From NCBI GenBank assembly GCA_027064715.1, contig JAMOPG010000201.1, forward strand, positions 1 to 33,778: 33,778 nucleotides of DNA, written 5' to 3'. Position 1 is the stretch's first letter. Each line of letters opens with the position of its first letter. The notes beneath the pieces were generated by a model. It made no database searches. It was not told the DNA's origin and was given only the letters and a program-made list of their open reading frames with translations. The position numbers and the translations under genes are program-made. This DNA is from Desulfobacterales bacterium. GTDB taxonomy: Bacteria > Desulfobacterota > Desulfovibrionia > Desulfovibrionales > Desulfothermaceae. This document shows, piece by piece, positions 1 through 6,658 of this stretch.

Positions 1-124
1 GGTAAACTTCTATTCTTTCTTTGAGAGCCCAGTTATAGAGGTAGCGACACATGGAGAACTGATTGAGAATACGTGTTTGCTGAGAACGTGTTGGATATAT
101 TCTGTATTTATATGCTTTTTTCAT
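1..124 (-). CDS. tnpB: IS200/IS605-family TnpB (OrfB), N-terminal 41 residues, cut by window edge
   Basis: Read on the minus strand from an ATG at 124, the frame stays open to the window edge. It encodes a start typical of TnpB/OrfB proteins: MKKAYKYRIYPT, then a stretch ending CRYLYNWALKERIEVY. The 'K-x-R-xYPT...Q...CR-x-x-YNWAL' pattern is the conserved N-terminus of this RNA-guided nuclease family carried by IS200/IS605 and IS1341-type elements. Only the N-terminus is visible, so the RuvC-like catalytic residues, the zinc finger and the downstream guide RNA (omega RNA) lie outside the window. A palindrome at 159-203, just upstream, is where the element's left end should be. Recognition is from the motif; the family call is firm. 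Whether the copy is intact is unknown. Confidence 0.85.
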   Translation of the reverse strand, partial: MKKAYKYRIYPTRSQQTRILNQFSMCRYLYNWALKERIEVY

Positions 125-158
125 GTTTATCATTATACAAAACAAAAAGAAAAAAGAC

Positions 159-203
159 AAGCCTGCTACATCCCCTATCTAAAGGAAGGGGTCTTGCAGG
201 CTT
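159..203 (-). repeat. Imperfect palindrome, probable left end of the IS200/IS605-type element
   Basis: Arms AAGCCTGC (159-166) and GCAGGCTT (196-203) pair perfectly, and a second inner stem CCCCT (172-176) / AGGGG (187-191) forms within the loop. Elements of this family have subterminal hairpins recognised as single-stranded DNA by TnpA instead of terminal inverted repeats. The palindrome lies 35 bases upstream of the tnpB start, the expected side for the left end. The right end is outside the window, so the exact element border cannot be set. Confidence 0.6.
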
Positions 204-211
204 AAATTTGA

Positions 212-240
212 TAAAAAAGCCGAAACACAAGGTTTCGGCC
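212..240 (-). terminator. Intrinsic terminator of the HesB-like selenoprotein gene
   Basis: On the minus strand an 8-bp stem GCCGAAAC / GTTTCGGC (219-226 with 232-239) and a 5-base loop is followed by a run of six T. It lies 25 bases after the stop of the gene at 265-570. The mobile-element palindrome begins only 9 bases beyond it, so the element sits directly behind this terminator. Confidence 0.8.
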
Positions 241-264
241 TTTTCTGTTAGCTTAAGTTTTTTA

Positions 265-570
265 TTAACCACAACTTGAACATGAAGAACACCCATTATT
301 ATTAGAAGACAGCCTAGATGTTATCTTAAATCCCCATGGACTTCCATCTAAGGTCACTGGAGATACTGATTCTAATAAATTTTTATCAATCACAAATTTA
401 TACTTTTCAATCACAAATACTTCGTCATTTTCTCTTTGCTCATCCAGAGCCAAGTTTAATTGTGGGCCTGATCACCCTGGTGCCAAATAAATCCTAATCG
501 AAGGCACCTCTGTCTTGTTCTCAAAGTGTTGATCTAAAAGTTCCTTTGCACCTTCTGTTAATGTAAACAT
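265..570 (-). CDS. HesB/IscA-like selenoprotein (Sec encoded by TGA at 472-474)
   Basis: Small A-type iron-sulfur-cluster protein homologue of 101 residues if TGA is read as selenocysteine. ATG at 570 follows AGGAGG (576-581). The frame runs 32 codons to TGA (474-472), then 68 more codons to the real stop at 265. Around the TGA the protein reads LAPG-U-SGPQLNLALDE. This aligns with GCSG of IscA, so Sec33 stands where IscA has its first cluster-binding cysteine. The C-terminus ends GCSSCSSCG (C94, C97, C100), in place of the IscA C-G-C motif. HesB-like selenoproteins with Sec at this site are an established prokaryotic selenoprotein family; their exact role is not settled, and iron-sulfur or metal handling is inferred. 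The gene is monocistronic, with its own promoter and terminator. A pseudogene is unlikely, because both halves are conserved and the signals are intact. A caller that stops at TGA would report only 265-453 or nothing. Confidence 0.88.
445..470 (-). promoter_or_regulatory. Candidate bacterial SECIS hairpin just after the Sec TGA
   Basis: Immediately 3' of the TGA on the minus strand, CAGGCC (470-465) can pair with GGCTCTG (451-445). That gives six base pairs with a single bulged T, closing a loop of about 13 bases. Bacterial SECIS elements sit in this position and commonly have a bulged U. The loop sequence does not show an obvious GU start, so the fold is only suggestive. Confidence 0.45.
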
Positions 571-623
571 CCTATCCTCCTAAATAATTTTTTTTTTTCA
601 CACTTTTTGTATGAAATTTAAAA

Positions 624-640
624 AGTTAATACTATTAACT
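624..640. promoter_or_regulatory. Perfect 17-bp palindrome over the predicted start site of the selenoprotein gene (candidate operator)
   Basis: AGTTAATA and TATTAACT (minus-strand reading) are perfect 8-base arms around one central base. The palindrome begins directly after the -10 box of the minus-strand promoter at 641-669, so it covers the expected transcription start. That is a typical position for a repressor. No regulator family is assigned from the sequence. Confidence 0.5.
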
Positions 641-669
641 AGTATAGGTATAGTCCCTCTTTTTGTCAA
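641..669 (-). promoter_or_regulatory. Sigma-70 promoter of the HesB-like selenoprotein gene
   Basis: Minus strand: -35 TTGACA (669-664), 17-base spacer, -10 TATACT (646-641). This is near-consensus, with predicted start at about 634 and a leader of about 65 bases. It is one of the strongest vegetative promoters in the window. Confidence 0.8.
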
Positions 670-749
670 CTCACTTTATTAAACCTTAAAAGATTTGATG
701 CAAGATTTATGGAAAATAAAAGTTCATTGTCCTATTTTTGATAACGTTT

Positions 750-1484
750 TTATTTTTTGCGTTTTATCCATATAATGCCTCCTTGTCTTCCACAAATCTT
801 TTCCCTTCTGTATGAAAAGAACATATCACTGTTGCAAAAAGTGCACAGATCTATGTGAAATATATTTTCCTTTAAAAGCCCTGAGACCAAGAATTGATAA
901 TAGGTTAATGCCCAAAGGTCAACTGTTTTTGTACTGGCATTGTAAAATTCTTTATATTTATTCTCCCATTCGTTAACATAATTTACAAATTCACTATGTT
1001 CAGGGCACAGACTTGGTCCTCGTACTGCCATGAGCTCATCAGGCCTCACAGAATAAGTTTTGCAAAAGATATCTATCCATTTTTTTATGTAACCTTCTTT
1101 ATTTGCCCTCCAGCCAACATGAAAGGCGCCTATGTATTTCCCTGATTTGTGTGCAACGAGAATTGGTTGGCAGTCTGCTGTTTTTATTAATAGGCCAACT
1201 TCTGGCAACCAAGTTGTCATGGCATCTGCTTCTTCTAACTTATCAAGAGGTTCAGATACTTGCACTATATTACTGCCATGTACCTGTTTTACATCCACAA
1301 GATACTTAATTTTAAGCTTATCACAGATTTTCTCTCTATTTTTTAACACATTTTCTTTTGCATCTCCAACTTCAAAGGATAGATTTAGACTTAAATAACA
1401 GCCAGGGCTTACACCTCCAATTCTAGTAGTAAAGACACAATATACATCTATATGGGGAAATTTAAATGGGATCAGAAACATCAT
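750..1484 (-). CDS. pgeF: PgeF/YfiH family protein (multicopper polyphenol oxidase-like, peptidoglycan editing factor)
   Basis: A 244-residue protein of the COG1496 family, once called laccase-domain proteins. Members remove wrongly incorporated L-Ser-containing muropeptides in E. coli and show purine-nucleoside phosphorylase/deaminase activity in other species; which activity applies here cannot be read from sequence. The conserved zinc/active-site residues are visible: H69 in KQVHG, C105 in TADCQP and H122 in HVGWR. The N-terminal TTRIGGVSPG and SLNLSFEVGD motifs and C-terminal CTFC...FFSYRREK and GRQGG are also present. Length is normal for the family. The ATG at 1484 overlaps the stop of the upstream cinA-like gene by 4 bases (ATGA), so the two are translationally coupled. 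No clear terminator follows. Confidence 0.9.
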   Translation of the reverse strand: MMFLIPFKFPHIDVYCVFTTRIGGVSPGCYLSLNLSFEVGDAKENVLKNREKICDKLKIKYLVDVKQVHGSNIVQVSEPLDKLEEADAMTTWLPEVGLLIKTADCQPILVAHKSGKYIGAFHVGWRANKEGYIKKWIDIFCKTYSVRPDELMAVRGPSLCPEHSEFVNYVNEWENKYKEFYNASTKTVDLWALTYYQFLVSGLLKENIFHIDLCTFCNSDMFFSYRREKICGRQGGIIWIKRKK

Positions 1485-2170
1485 AGACCTCTAAGCAAGG
1501 TAATTCTGGCGTAATTTATGGCAAGATACGCAAAATAGATTTTATTGAGTTCTCTATTATTGTGGTCTTCACAAATTTGATATGCAAAACTGAAGTCCTT
1601 ATAACATATCCCTATACATATTGTTCCAACAGGCTTAATTTCACTTCCACCTCCAGGTCCAGCAATGCCTGTTGTTGAAATGCTTAAATGGGACCCAAAG
1701 ATTTGTTTTACATTTTTGGCCATTAGATAAGCTGTAACCAAATGGACTGCACCAAATCTCTGTAATACCAAATCAGGTATATTTAGTAAGGACTTTTTCA
1801 CATCATTGGAATATGACACTACCCCACCTAAAAAATAGCTGGAACTACCAGGAATTGAAGTGAGCAAATGACTCAAAAGTCCACCTGTGCAACTTTCTGC
1901 AACTGATATTAATATATTGTTTTTAAAAACACGATTTGCAAATTCTTCTACAAGGCCCTTGCCTTCTATGGATATTACTATGTCGTAAAATCTTTTGCAT
2001 AATTCATCTACCAGTTCAGTTGATGGTACCCCTTTTTTTAGCAACACCTTTATTTTAACACATGGAAACAGGATATCTTTTTTCTCTATTACACATATCT
2101 TTTTTAGCTGTTTTATAAAATCAATATACCTTTTTTTATTAAATGGAAAGATGATTACATCATACATCAT
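1481..2170 (-). CDS. CinA-family nicotinamide-nucleotide amidase (PncC) lacking the MoaB-like domain
   Basis: A 229-residue protein. Residues about 85-229 are the CinA C-terminal (PncC) amidase domain, which converts NMN to nicotinate mononucleotide. It shows AESCTGG with the catalytic serine at S93, a FLGGVVSYSNDVK segment carrying the conserved tyrosine/lysine region, and TTGIAGPGGG near residues 167-176. Residues about 35-84 resemble the middle domain of full-length CinA, but the N-terminal MoaB-like (COG1058) domain is absent. The protein is therefore longer than stand-alone PncC (about 160) and far shorter than CinA (about 400). The start at 2170 (tandem ATG) lies two bases after the mgtE stop and has no good Shine-Dalgarno, so translation is probably coupled to mgtE. 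Next to pgeF, it suggests a housekeeping salvage/repair operon. Confidence 0.85.
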   Translation of the reverse strand: MMYDVIIFPFNKKRYIDFIKQLKKICVIEKKDILFPCVKIKVLLKKGVPSTELVDELCKRFYDIVISIEGKGLVEEFANRVFKNNILISVAESCTGGLLSHLLTSIPGSSSYFLGGVVSYSNDVKKSLLNIPDLVLQRFGAVHLVTAYLMAKNVKQIFGSHLSISTTGIAGPGGGSEIKPVGTICIGICYKDFSFAYQICEDHNNRELNKIYFAYLAINYARITLLRGL

Positions 2171-2172
2171 TT

Positions 2173-3549
2173 TTAGATACCAAGTATTATTTTTGCTGTG
2201 GTAAAAAACACAAAAAGTCCTGTAATATCAACTATGGTAGTCAATGCAGGACTAGCAATGACCGCAGGATCCTTGTTAAATCTTGCTGCAATTAATGGCA
2301 AGGCAGCACCTATCAATGTTGAACTCACAACTTGAATACATAAAGCAATACTCACGGCAGCTCCTATCTTTTCTAATGGTATATTAGATGAATTTGTGTA
2401 ATAATATATAAAAACTCTAATCAATGCAACCATTGCCAAAGTTAATCCCAACAATAAAGCAACCTTAAACTCCTTAAATAAGACCTTAAAACAATCTCCG
2501 GGAGTTATCTCTTTTAATGCCAAAGCCCTTACAACTAGTGTAGCAGATTGACTACCTGTATTTCCCCCTGTATCAGCCAACATTGGCATAAAGGTAGCTA
2601 ATATAGTAAACTGTACTAATACCTGTTCAAATCTTTCCACAATAAATCCAGATACAAGACCAAGCAGAGCAAGTAAAATGAGCCAACCACATCTGTTCTT
2701 AAAATGTTCAATAACAGGTGTTCTCATATATGCACCAGCTTCATGAGAACCTGTAATTGCCATAAGTTTTTCCATGTCTTCAGTGTGCTCTTGAGTTAGG
2801 ATATCCATTGCATCATCATATGTGATTATACCTACCAATGCATGATTATCATCTACTACAGGTAGAGCTATTAAATCATATTTTTGGATCTTTCTAGCAA
2901 CCTCTTCCTGGTCTTCAAGTACATGGGCATAGATCAGATCCTTATTCATTATCTCTTTAACTAATGTATCTGGTCTAGCCAGTATAAGATCTTTTAATGA
3001 GACAAAGCCTAAAAGCCTTCTATCATCATCTACCACATAACAATAATAAATGGTCTCTTTGTCTGGGGCCTCTTTTCTGAGTTTTTCTAATGCTTCTTTG
3101 ACATTGATATCAGGAGGAAGAGTGGCATAATCTGAAGTCATAACTGCACCAGCAGTACCCTCAGGATATGACGAGAGCCTTCTAATATCTTCTCTTTCTG
3201 CCTGTGCAATTGCTGGCAAAAGGGTTTCTTTTAATTCCTCTGGGAGTTTCTTCAAAAGATCAACCCTATCATCAGGAGACATCTCAGAGATAAGCTCAGC
3301 AAGTTCTTGCCTTGACAAAGATTCTGTTAATTGTATTTGAAGATCCAGATCTAAATGGCTAAAGATCTCAGCTCTAAGATCAGGATCCACCATCTTAAGT
3401 AGCTGCCATATCTCTTCACGTGTTAAAGGAGAGATAAATTCAGCTACTAAACCAGGATGGGTGCTTTGACAAAACTCTTGGATGGCTTTTTTATCGTTAT
3501 TTTTTAGAAACTGCCTTATTTCAGGAATTAATAAAGGATTTTTGGTCAT
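2173..3549 (-). CDS. mgtE: MgtE-family magnesium transporter
   Basis: A 458-residue inner-membrane Mg2+ channel/transporter. Order of domains: a helical, acidic MgtE N-domain (about 1-130, with the repeated 'SHLDLDLQIQL...LISEMSPDDRVDLLKKLP' type helices), tandem CBS domains (about 130-255, 'VVDDDRRLLGFVSLKDL' and 'VVDDNHALVGIITYDDA'), and a transmembrane domain of five helices (about 280-458). The TM domain holds the family signatures ADTGGNTGSQSATL and TTIVDITGL, whose aspartate lines the Mg2+ pore in characterised MgtE. Length is standard. The start is fixed by GGAGG six bases upstream. That Shine-Dalgarno is buried in a long hairpin, so expression is very probably controlled at translation (see the leader entry). 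It heads the operon mgtE-cinA-pgeF. Confidence 0.95.
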   Translation of the reverse strand: MTKNPLLIPEIRQFLKNNDKKAIQEFCQSTHPGLVAEFISPLTREEIWQLLKMVDPDLRAEIFSHLDLDLQIQLTESLSRQELAELISEMSPDDRVDLLKKLPEELKETLLPAIAQAEREDIRRLSSYPEGTAGAVMTSDYATLPPDINVKEALEKLRKEAPDKETIYYCYVVDDDRRLLGFVSLKDLILARPDTLVKEIMNKDLIYAHVLEDQEEVARKIQKYDLIALPVVDDNHALVGIITYDDAMDILTQEHTEDMEKLMAITGSHEAGAYMRTPVIEHFKNRCGWLILLALLGLVSGFIVERFEQVLVQFTILATFMPMLADTGGNTGSQSATLVVRALALKEITPGDCFKVLFKEFKVALLLGLTLAMVALIRVFIYYYTNSSNIPLEKIGAAVSIALCIQVVSSTLIGAALPLIAARFNKDPAVIASPALTTIVDITGLFVFFTTAKIILGI

Positions 3550-3712
3550 GGTTCACCTCCTAAATGACCGGATTTTATCCCCGGTCCTGGAGGTGAACTT
3601 CAAAAGTTATTTCAAACTCTCCTAGGACCAGGGACAAAAGGATATACATCTTCTACTGTCGGGATCAGGCATAATTATGACTTCTCCTGCTTAAGTTATA
3701 TCTAAATTTAAA
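3550..3712 (-). promoter_or_regulatory. Riboswitch-like leader of mgtE with two exclusive structures; not an M-box
   Basis: OFF structure: GTTCACCTCC (3598-3589) pairs perfectly with GGAGGTGAAC (3560-3551), burying the mgtE Shine-Dalgarno. An inner stem GACCGG/CCGGTC (3586-3581 with 3571-3566) extends it. ON structure: CCCTGGTCCTAGGAG (3633-3619) can pair with CTCCAGGACCGGGG (3592-3579), with one bulge and one G-U. That would consume the anti-Shine-Dalgarno and the inner stem and free the ribosome site. The remaining 80 or so bases upstream (3634-3712) could be the sensing part. None of the conserved M-box blocks could be found. Function in Mg2+ sensing is inferred from the gene controlled. 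Confidence 0.7.
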
Positions 3713-3718
3713 AAATAG

Positions 3719-3748
3719 TATATATAACCTCTTTTAAAAAAAAATCAA
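3719..3748 (-). promoter_or_regulatory. Probable promoter of mgtE-cinA-pgeF
   Basis: Minus strand: TTGATT (3748-3743) and a TATATA-type -10 region (within 3719-3726, spacer 16-18). This predicts a start near 3712 and a leader of about 160 bases, long enough for a structured control element. The -10 is repetitive, so the exact box is uncertain. The rest of the 3550-3855 gap holds nothing else recognised. Confidence 0.5.
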
Positions 3749-3855
3749 GTTAATAATTCTTTACTCTAATGTTTTTCGATGAACTCCATCTTCTCCCTTG
3801 ACATACTTATCATGGATCTTCTTCTTTTTTATGTCCTATCACTTTTTTACTTTGT

Positions 3856-6069
3856 TTAACATCTGGTATATCCACATGCAGGGCACAACATACACCCTTC
3901 TTGGAAGGTAATCTCTCCCCCACATTCAGGGCATCTGGGTTTTACTAAAGAATGACTTGTATCAAGGCTTTTCTTGTTATTTTTCTTTAAATAATGAGTT
4001 TCCAAAACCCATGCCACTGCATCAGGGATAGATAGAAGTAAACCCTTTTTCTGAAACACAGGATGCTCTCCACCTATGCCTTTTAATTGTCTAACGATCT
4101 CTTCAACCTCCACACCTGAGCGAAGGGCTAAGGATACTAATCTTCCAATAGCCTCTGCCTTAGCAGTGATTGATCTTCCAGACTTGCCTATTATTGCAAA
4201 GACTTCAAATGGTTTTCCTTCAACTTCATTAACAGTTAAATACAAGGTCCCAAGACCTGTTTTTACCTTTTGAGTGAATCCATATACCACATCTGGTCTT
4301 TCTTTTACCCTACTCTTTTTCTTTTGATCTTTTTTGAGATTTAAAACCTGCTCTGATTTACAACCATCGCGAAACACTGTAACGCCCTTTAACCCAAGCC
4401 TATATGCCTCAAGATAAATATTTTTTATATCTTCTTTAGTGGCACTGTTGGGTAAATTTACTGTCTTAGACACTGCATTATCTGTATATTTTTGAAAAGC
4501 TGCTTGCATCTTGATATGATCAATGGGTGCTATATCATGGGCAACAACAAAGATCCTCTTCAGCTCGTCAGGGATATTATTTAGATGTTTTATACTCCCT
4601 GTTTTTGATATTTCTTCTAAAAGTTCCTCTGAATAAAGTCCAAGTTTTTCAAAGGTCTCTTTAAATATTGGATTTACTTCTGGCAATATTTCTCCATCCA
4701 TTACTTTTCTGTAAAAGCATAATGAAAATACTGGTTCAATGCCTGATGAACATCCAGCTATTATAGATAAGGTACCAGTTGGTGCTATTGTGGTTGTGGT
4801 AGCATTTCTTATTTTTATACCTTTTTTCTCCCATGTGCTTGATTTCCAATTTGGGAACACTCCCCTTTCTTCTGCAAGGGCCATTGACGCCTTACGGGAT
4901 TCTTCCTGTATAAAGCACATGATCTTTTCAGCAACCTCACGACCTTTTTTACTATCATAAGGTATTTTTAATTTATAAAGCAGATCCGCAAATCCCATGA
5001 TTCCAAGACCAATCTTTCTATTCCCCCTTGACATCTCCTCAATTTGAGGGAGAGGATAATTGTTTGCATCGATTACGTTATCCAAAAATCTCACACATAG
5101 CCACACAACTTCCTTTAATTTGTCAAAATCTATTTTCCCATCCTTTTCAAACTTAGAGATATTGATTGATCCAAGGTTACAGGCCTCATAAGGCAAAAGA
5201 GGCTGTTCTCCACATGGATTAGTAGCCTCTATTTCACCAAGATGAGGGGTGGGATTGTCTTTGTTTATCCTATCTAAAAATATAATGCCAGGATCTCCAC
5301 TTTGCCAAGCCTTTTCAACCAGAAGATCAAATACCTCTCTAGCCTTTAACTCAGCCTTTACTTCTTTTGTGTGAGGGGCAATTAATTTGTATGTACCATC
5401 TGTCAAAACAGCCTGCATAAATTCTTCAGTAACTGCAACAGAGATATTAAAATTATTTAATTCGCCTTCGTTCTCTTTTGCCCTAATAAACTCTAAAATA
5501 TCAGGATGATCGACTCGTAAAACTCCCATATTGGCACCACGTCTTGTGCCACCTTGTTTTACCTGTTCAGTTGCAGTATTAAAGATCTTCATAAATGAAA
5601 CAGGTCCAGAGGCAACTCCTCCTGTGGATCCTACTCTGCTATTTTTAGGCCTAAGTCTGGAAAAGGAAAAACCTGTGCCACCACCAGATTTGTGGATCAA
5701 GGCAGCATATTTTATTGCGTCAAATATCCCCTCCATTGAGTCTTCCACAGGAATGACAAAACATGCTGCAAGTTGTCCAAGTTTGGTCCCTGCATTCATA
5801 AGGGTAGGAGAATTTGGCAAAAATTCCTTTGCCAGCATCAAATTATAAAATTTGATAGCCAGCTCTTCTACGTCATATGGAGAGTTATTGTATCTTTGTT
5901 CCATAGATGCAATATAAAAGGCAACCCTCCAAAACATCTCTTCAATTGTCTCTATTGGTTTGCCATCAGGACCTTTTCTCAAATATCTTTTTTCTAAAAC
6001 ACGTTTAGCATTTTCTGAAAAATCAGTGGCAATTACCTTAGATGAGGGTATATTTTTTAAATGGATCAT
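3856..6069 (-). CDS. nrdJ: Vitamin B12-dependent (class II) ribonucleoside-diphosphate reductase
   Basis: A 737-residue enzyme that makes deoxyribonucleotides using adenosylcobalamin as radical source, without oxygen or a small subunit. Visible motifs: NSPTLMNAG (86-94); AACFVIPVEDSMEG with the first redox cysteine at C103; SGGGTGFSFSRLRP; TNPCGEQPLLPYEACNLGS, the N-x-C-x-E catalytic triad region; APTGTLSIIAGCSSGIEP; and GVTVFRDGCK. The tail carries CPECG...CPACGY, a zinc-ribbon-like Cys cluster that usually relays electrons to the active site in this short NrdJ type. Length fits. GGAG lies about eight bases upstream of the ATG. No cobalamin riboswitch was found upstream; the gene begins 44 bases after cheX and may be read with it. 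Confidence 0.96.
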   Translation of the reverse strand: MIHLKNIPSSKVIATDFSENAKRVLEKRYLRKGPDGKPIETIEEMFWRVAFYIASMEQRYNNSPYDVEELAIKFYNLMLAKEFLPNSPTLMNAGTKLGQLAACFVIPVEDSMEGIFDAIKYAALIHKSGGGTGFSFSRLRPKNSRVGSTGGVASGPVSFMKIFNTATEQVKQGGTRRGANMGVLRVDHPDILEFIRAKENEGELNNFNISVAVTEEFMQAVLTDGTYKLIAPHTKEVKAELKAREVFDLLVEKAWQSGDPGIIFLDRINKDNPTPHLGEIEATNPCGEQPLLPYEACNLGSINISKFEKDGKIDFDKLKEVVWLCVRFLDNVIDANNYPLPQIEEMSRGNRKIGLGIMGFADLLYKLKIPYDSKKGREVAEKIMCFIQEESRKASMALAEERGVFPNWKSSTWEKKGIKIRNATTTTIAPTGTLSIIAGCSSGIEPVFSLCFYRKVMDGEILPEVNPIFKETFEKLGLYSEELLEEISKTGSIKHLNNIPDELKRIFVVAHDIAPIDHIKMQAAFQKYTDNAVSKTVNLPNSATKEDIKNIYLEAYRLGLKGVTVFRDGCKSEQVLNLKKDQKKKSRVKERPDVVYGFTQKVKTGLGTLYLTVNEVEGKPFEVFAIIGKSGRSITAKAEAIGRLVSLALRSGVEVEEIVRQLKGIGGEHPVFQKKGLLLSIPDAVAWVLETHYLKKNNKKSLDTSHSLVKPRCPECGGEITFQEGCMLCPACGYTRC

Positions 6070-6113
6070 TTCTGATTCTCCACTATGTCTTTGAATAAGA
6101 AAGAAATTCTTTA

Positions 6114-6587
6114 TCAGCCTTCAAAACTAACTTCAACAATAACTTTTCCGCCACTATTAACCGAAAATGGGATGGCAAGGATAGGGGCACCTGGAATGTG
6201 GTCCAGTTCTTTATCTTTTCCAATAATAACCTTTGGTGTACCTGCCTGAAATTTTTGACCCTGCTCTGATAACTGGATCCTAGCCTGTCCTGCTATCATA
6301 TTAGTTAGTTCACCAACAGCATCAGCAATCTCATCATTTAGCTCAGTATAGTTTTCAAATAACATGTTGTTTACAATAGTCAAAATTGCGTCCTTGGTAA
6401 TGGTTAGAGAGATCACTCCATTACACTGTCCTGATATATTAATAATACCAGTTATATCTCCTGCTGCAGTGCGTCTTTTGTTTATATAGGGCTTTTCAGG
6501 TTTCACCTTAACATTGGCCATTGTCTCAAGCACATTTATTACTGCATTCAAAAAGGGATTTATGAAATTTACGTCATATCTTCTCAT
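6114..6587 (-). CDS. cheX: Chemotaxis phosphatase CheX
   Basis: A 157-residue cytoplasmic protein of the CheC/CheX/FliY family, which dephosphorylates CheY-P. The active-site helix is clear: DEIADAVGELTNMIAGQA, with the E-x-x-N pair at E93 and N96. The protein has a single such helix, as in CheX (CheC and FliY have two). The N-terminal FINPFLNAVINVLETMA segment is typical. The length matches CheX. It lies 71 bases after the HDOD gene and two genes after cheR on the same strand, consistent with a small signalling operon. Confidence 0.93.
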   Translation of the reverse strand: MRRYDVNFINPFLNAVINVLETMANVKVKPEKPYINKRRTAAGDITGIINISGQCNGVISLTITKDAILTIVNNMLFENYTELNDEIADAVGELTNMIAGQARIQLSEQGQKFQAGTPKVIIGKDKELDHIPGAPILAIPFSVNSGGKVIVEVSFEG

Positions 6588-6658
6588 CTATTTATCCCAC
6601 TGTGGTAGAATTTTTTTTGATTGTATTTAGTTTAGACGCATTGGCAATTGCTTTTATA

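Noticed and set aside
73-296. Small overlapping ORFs on both strands near the window start
   Set aside because: They cross the mobile-element palindrome and the terminator and show no family similarity or ribosome site.
265-453. Separate 62-residue minus-strand ORF
   Set aside because: It is only the part of the HesB-like selenoprotein downstream of the Sec TGA; its GTG-like start has no ribosome site and the family sequence continues upstream to 570.
3550-3712. M-box (ykoK) magnesium riboswitch in the mgtE leader
   Set aside because: The gene and leader length fit, but the conserved M-box blocks (the GGTGAGGCTCC and GCTGCC...AATGGGTCAACAG type segments) are absent, so the known class is not claimed.
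3780-3830. A 15-codon minus-strand frame (MISMSREKMEFIEKH) between nrdJ and mgtE
   Set aside because: Too short, no ribosome site and no context for a leader peptide.
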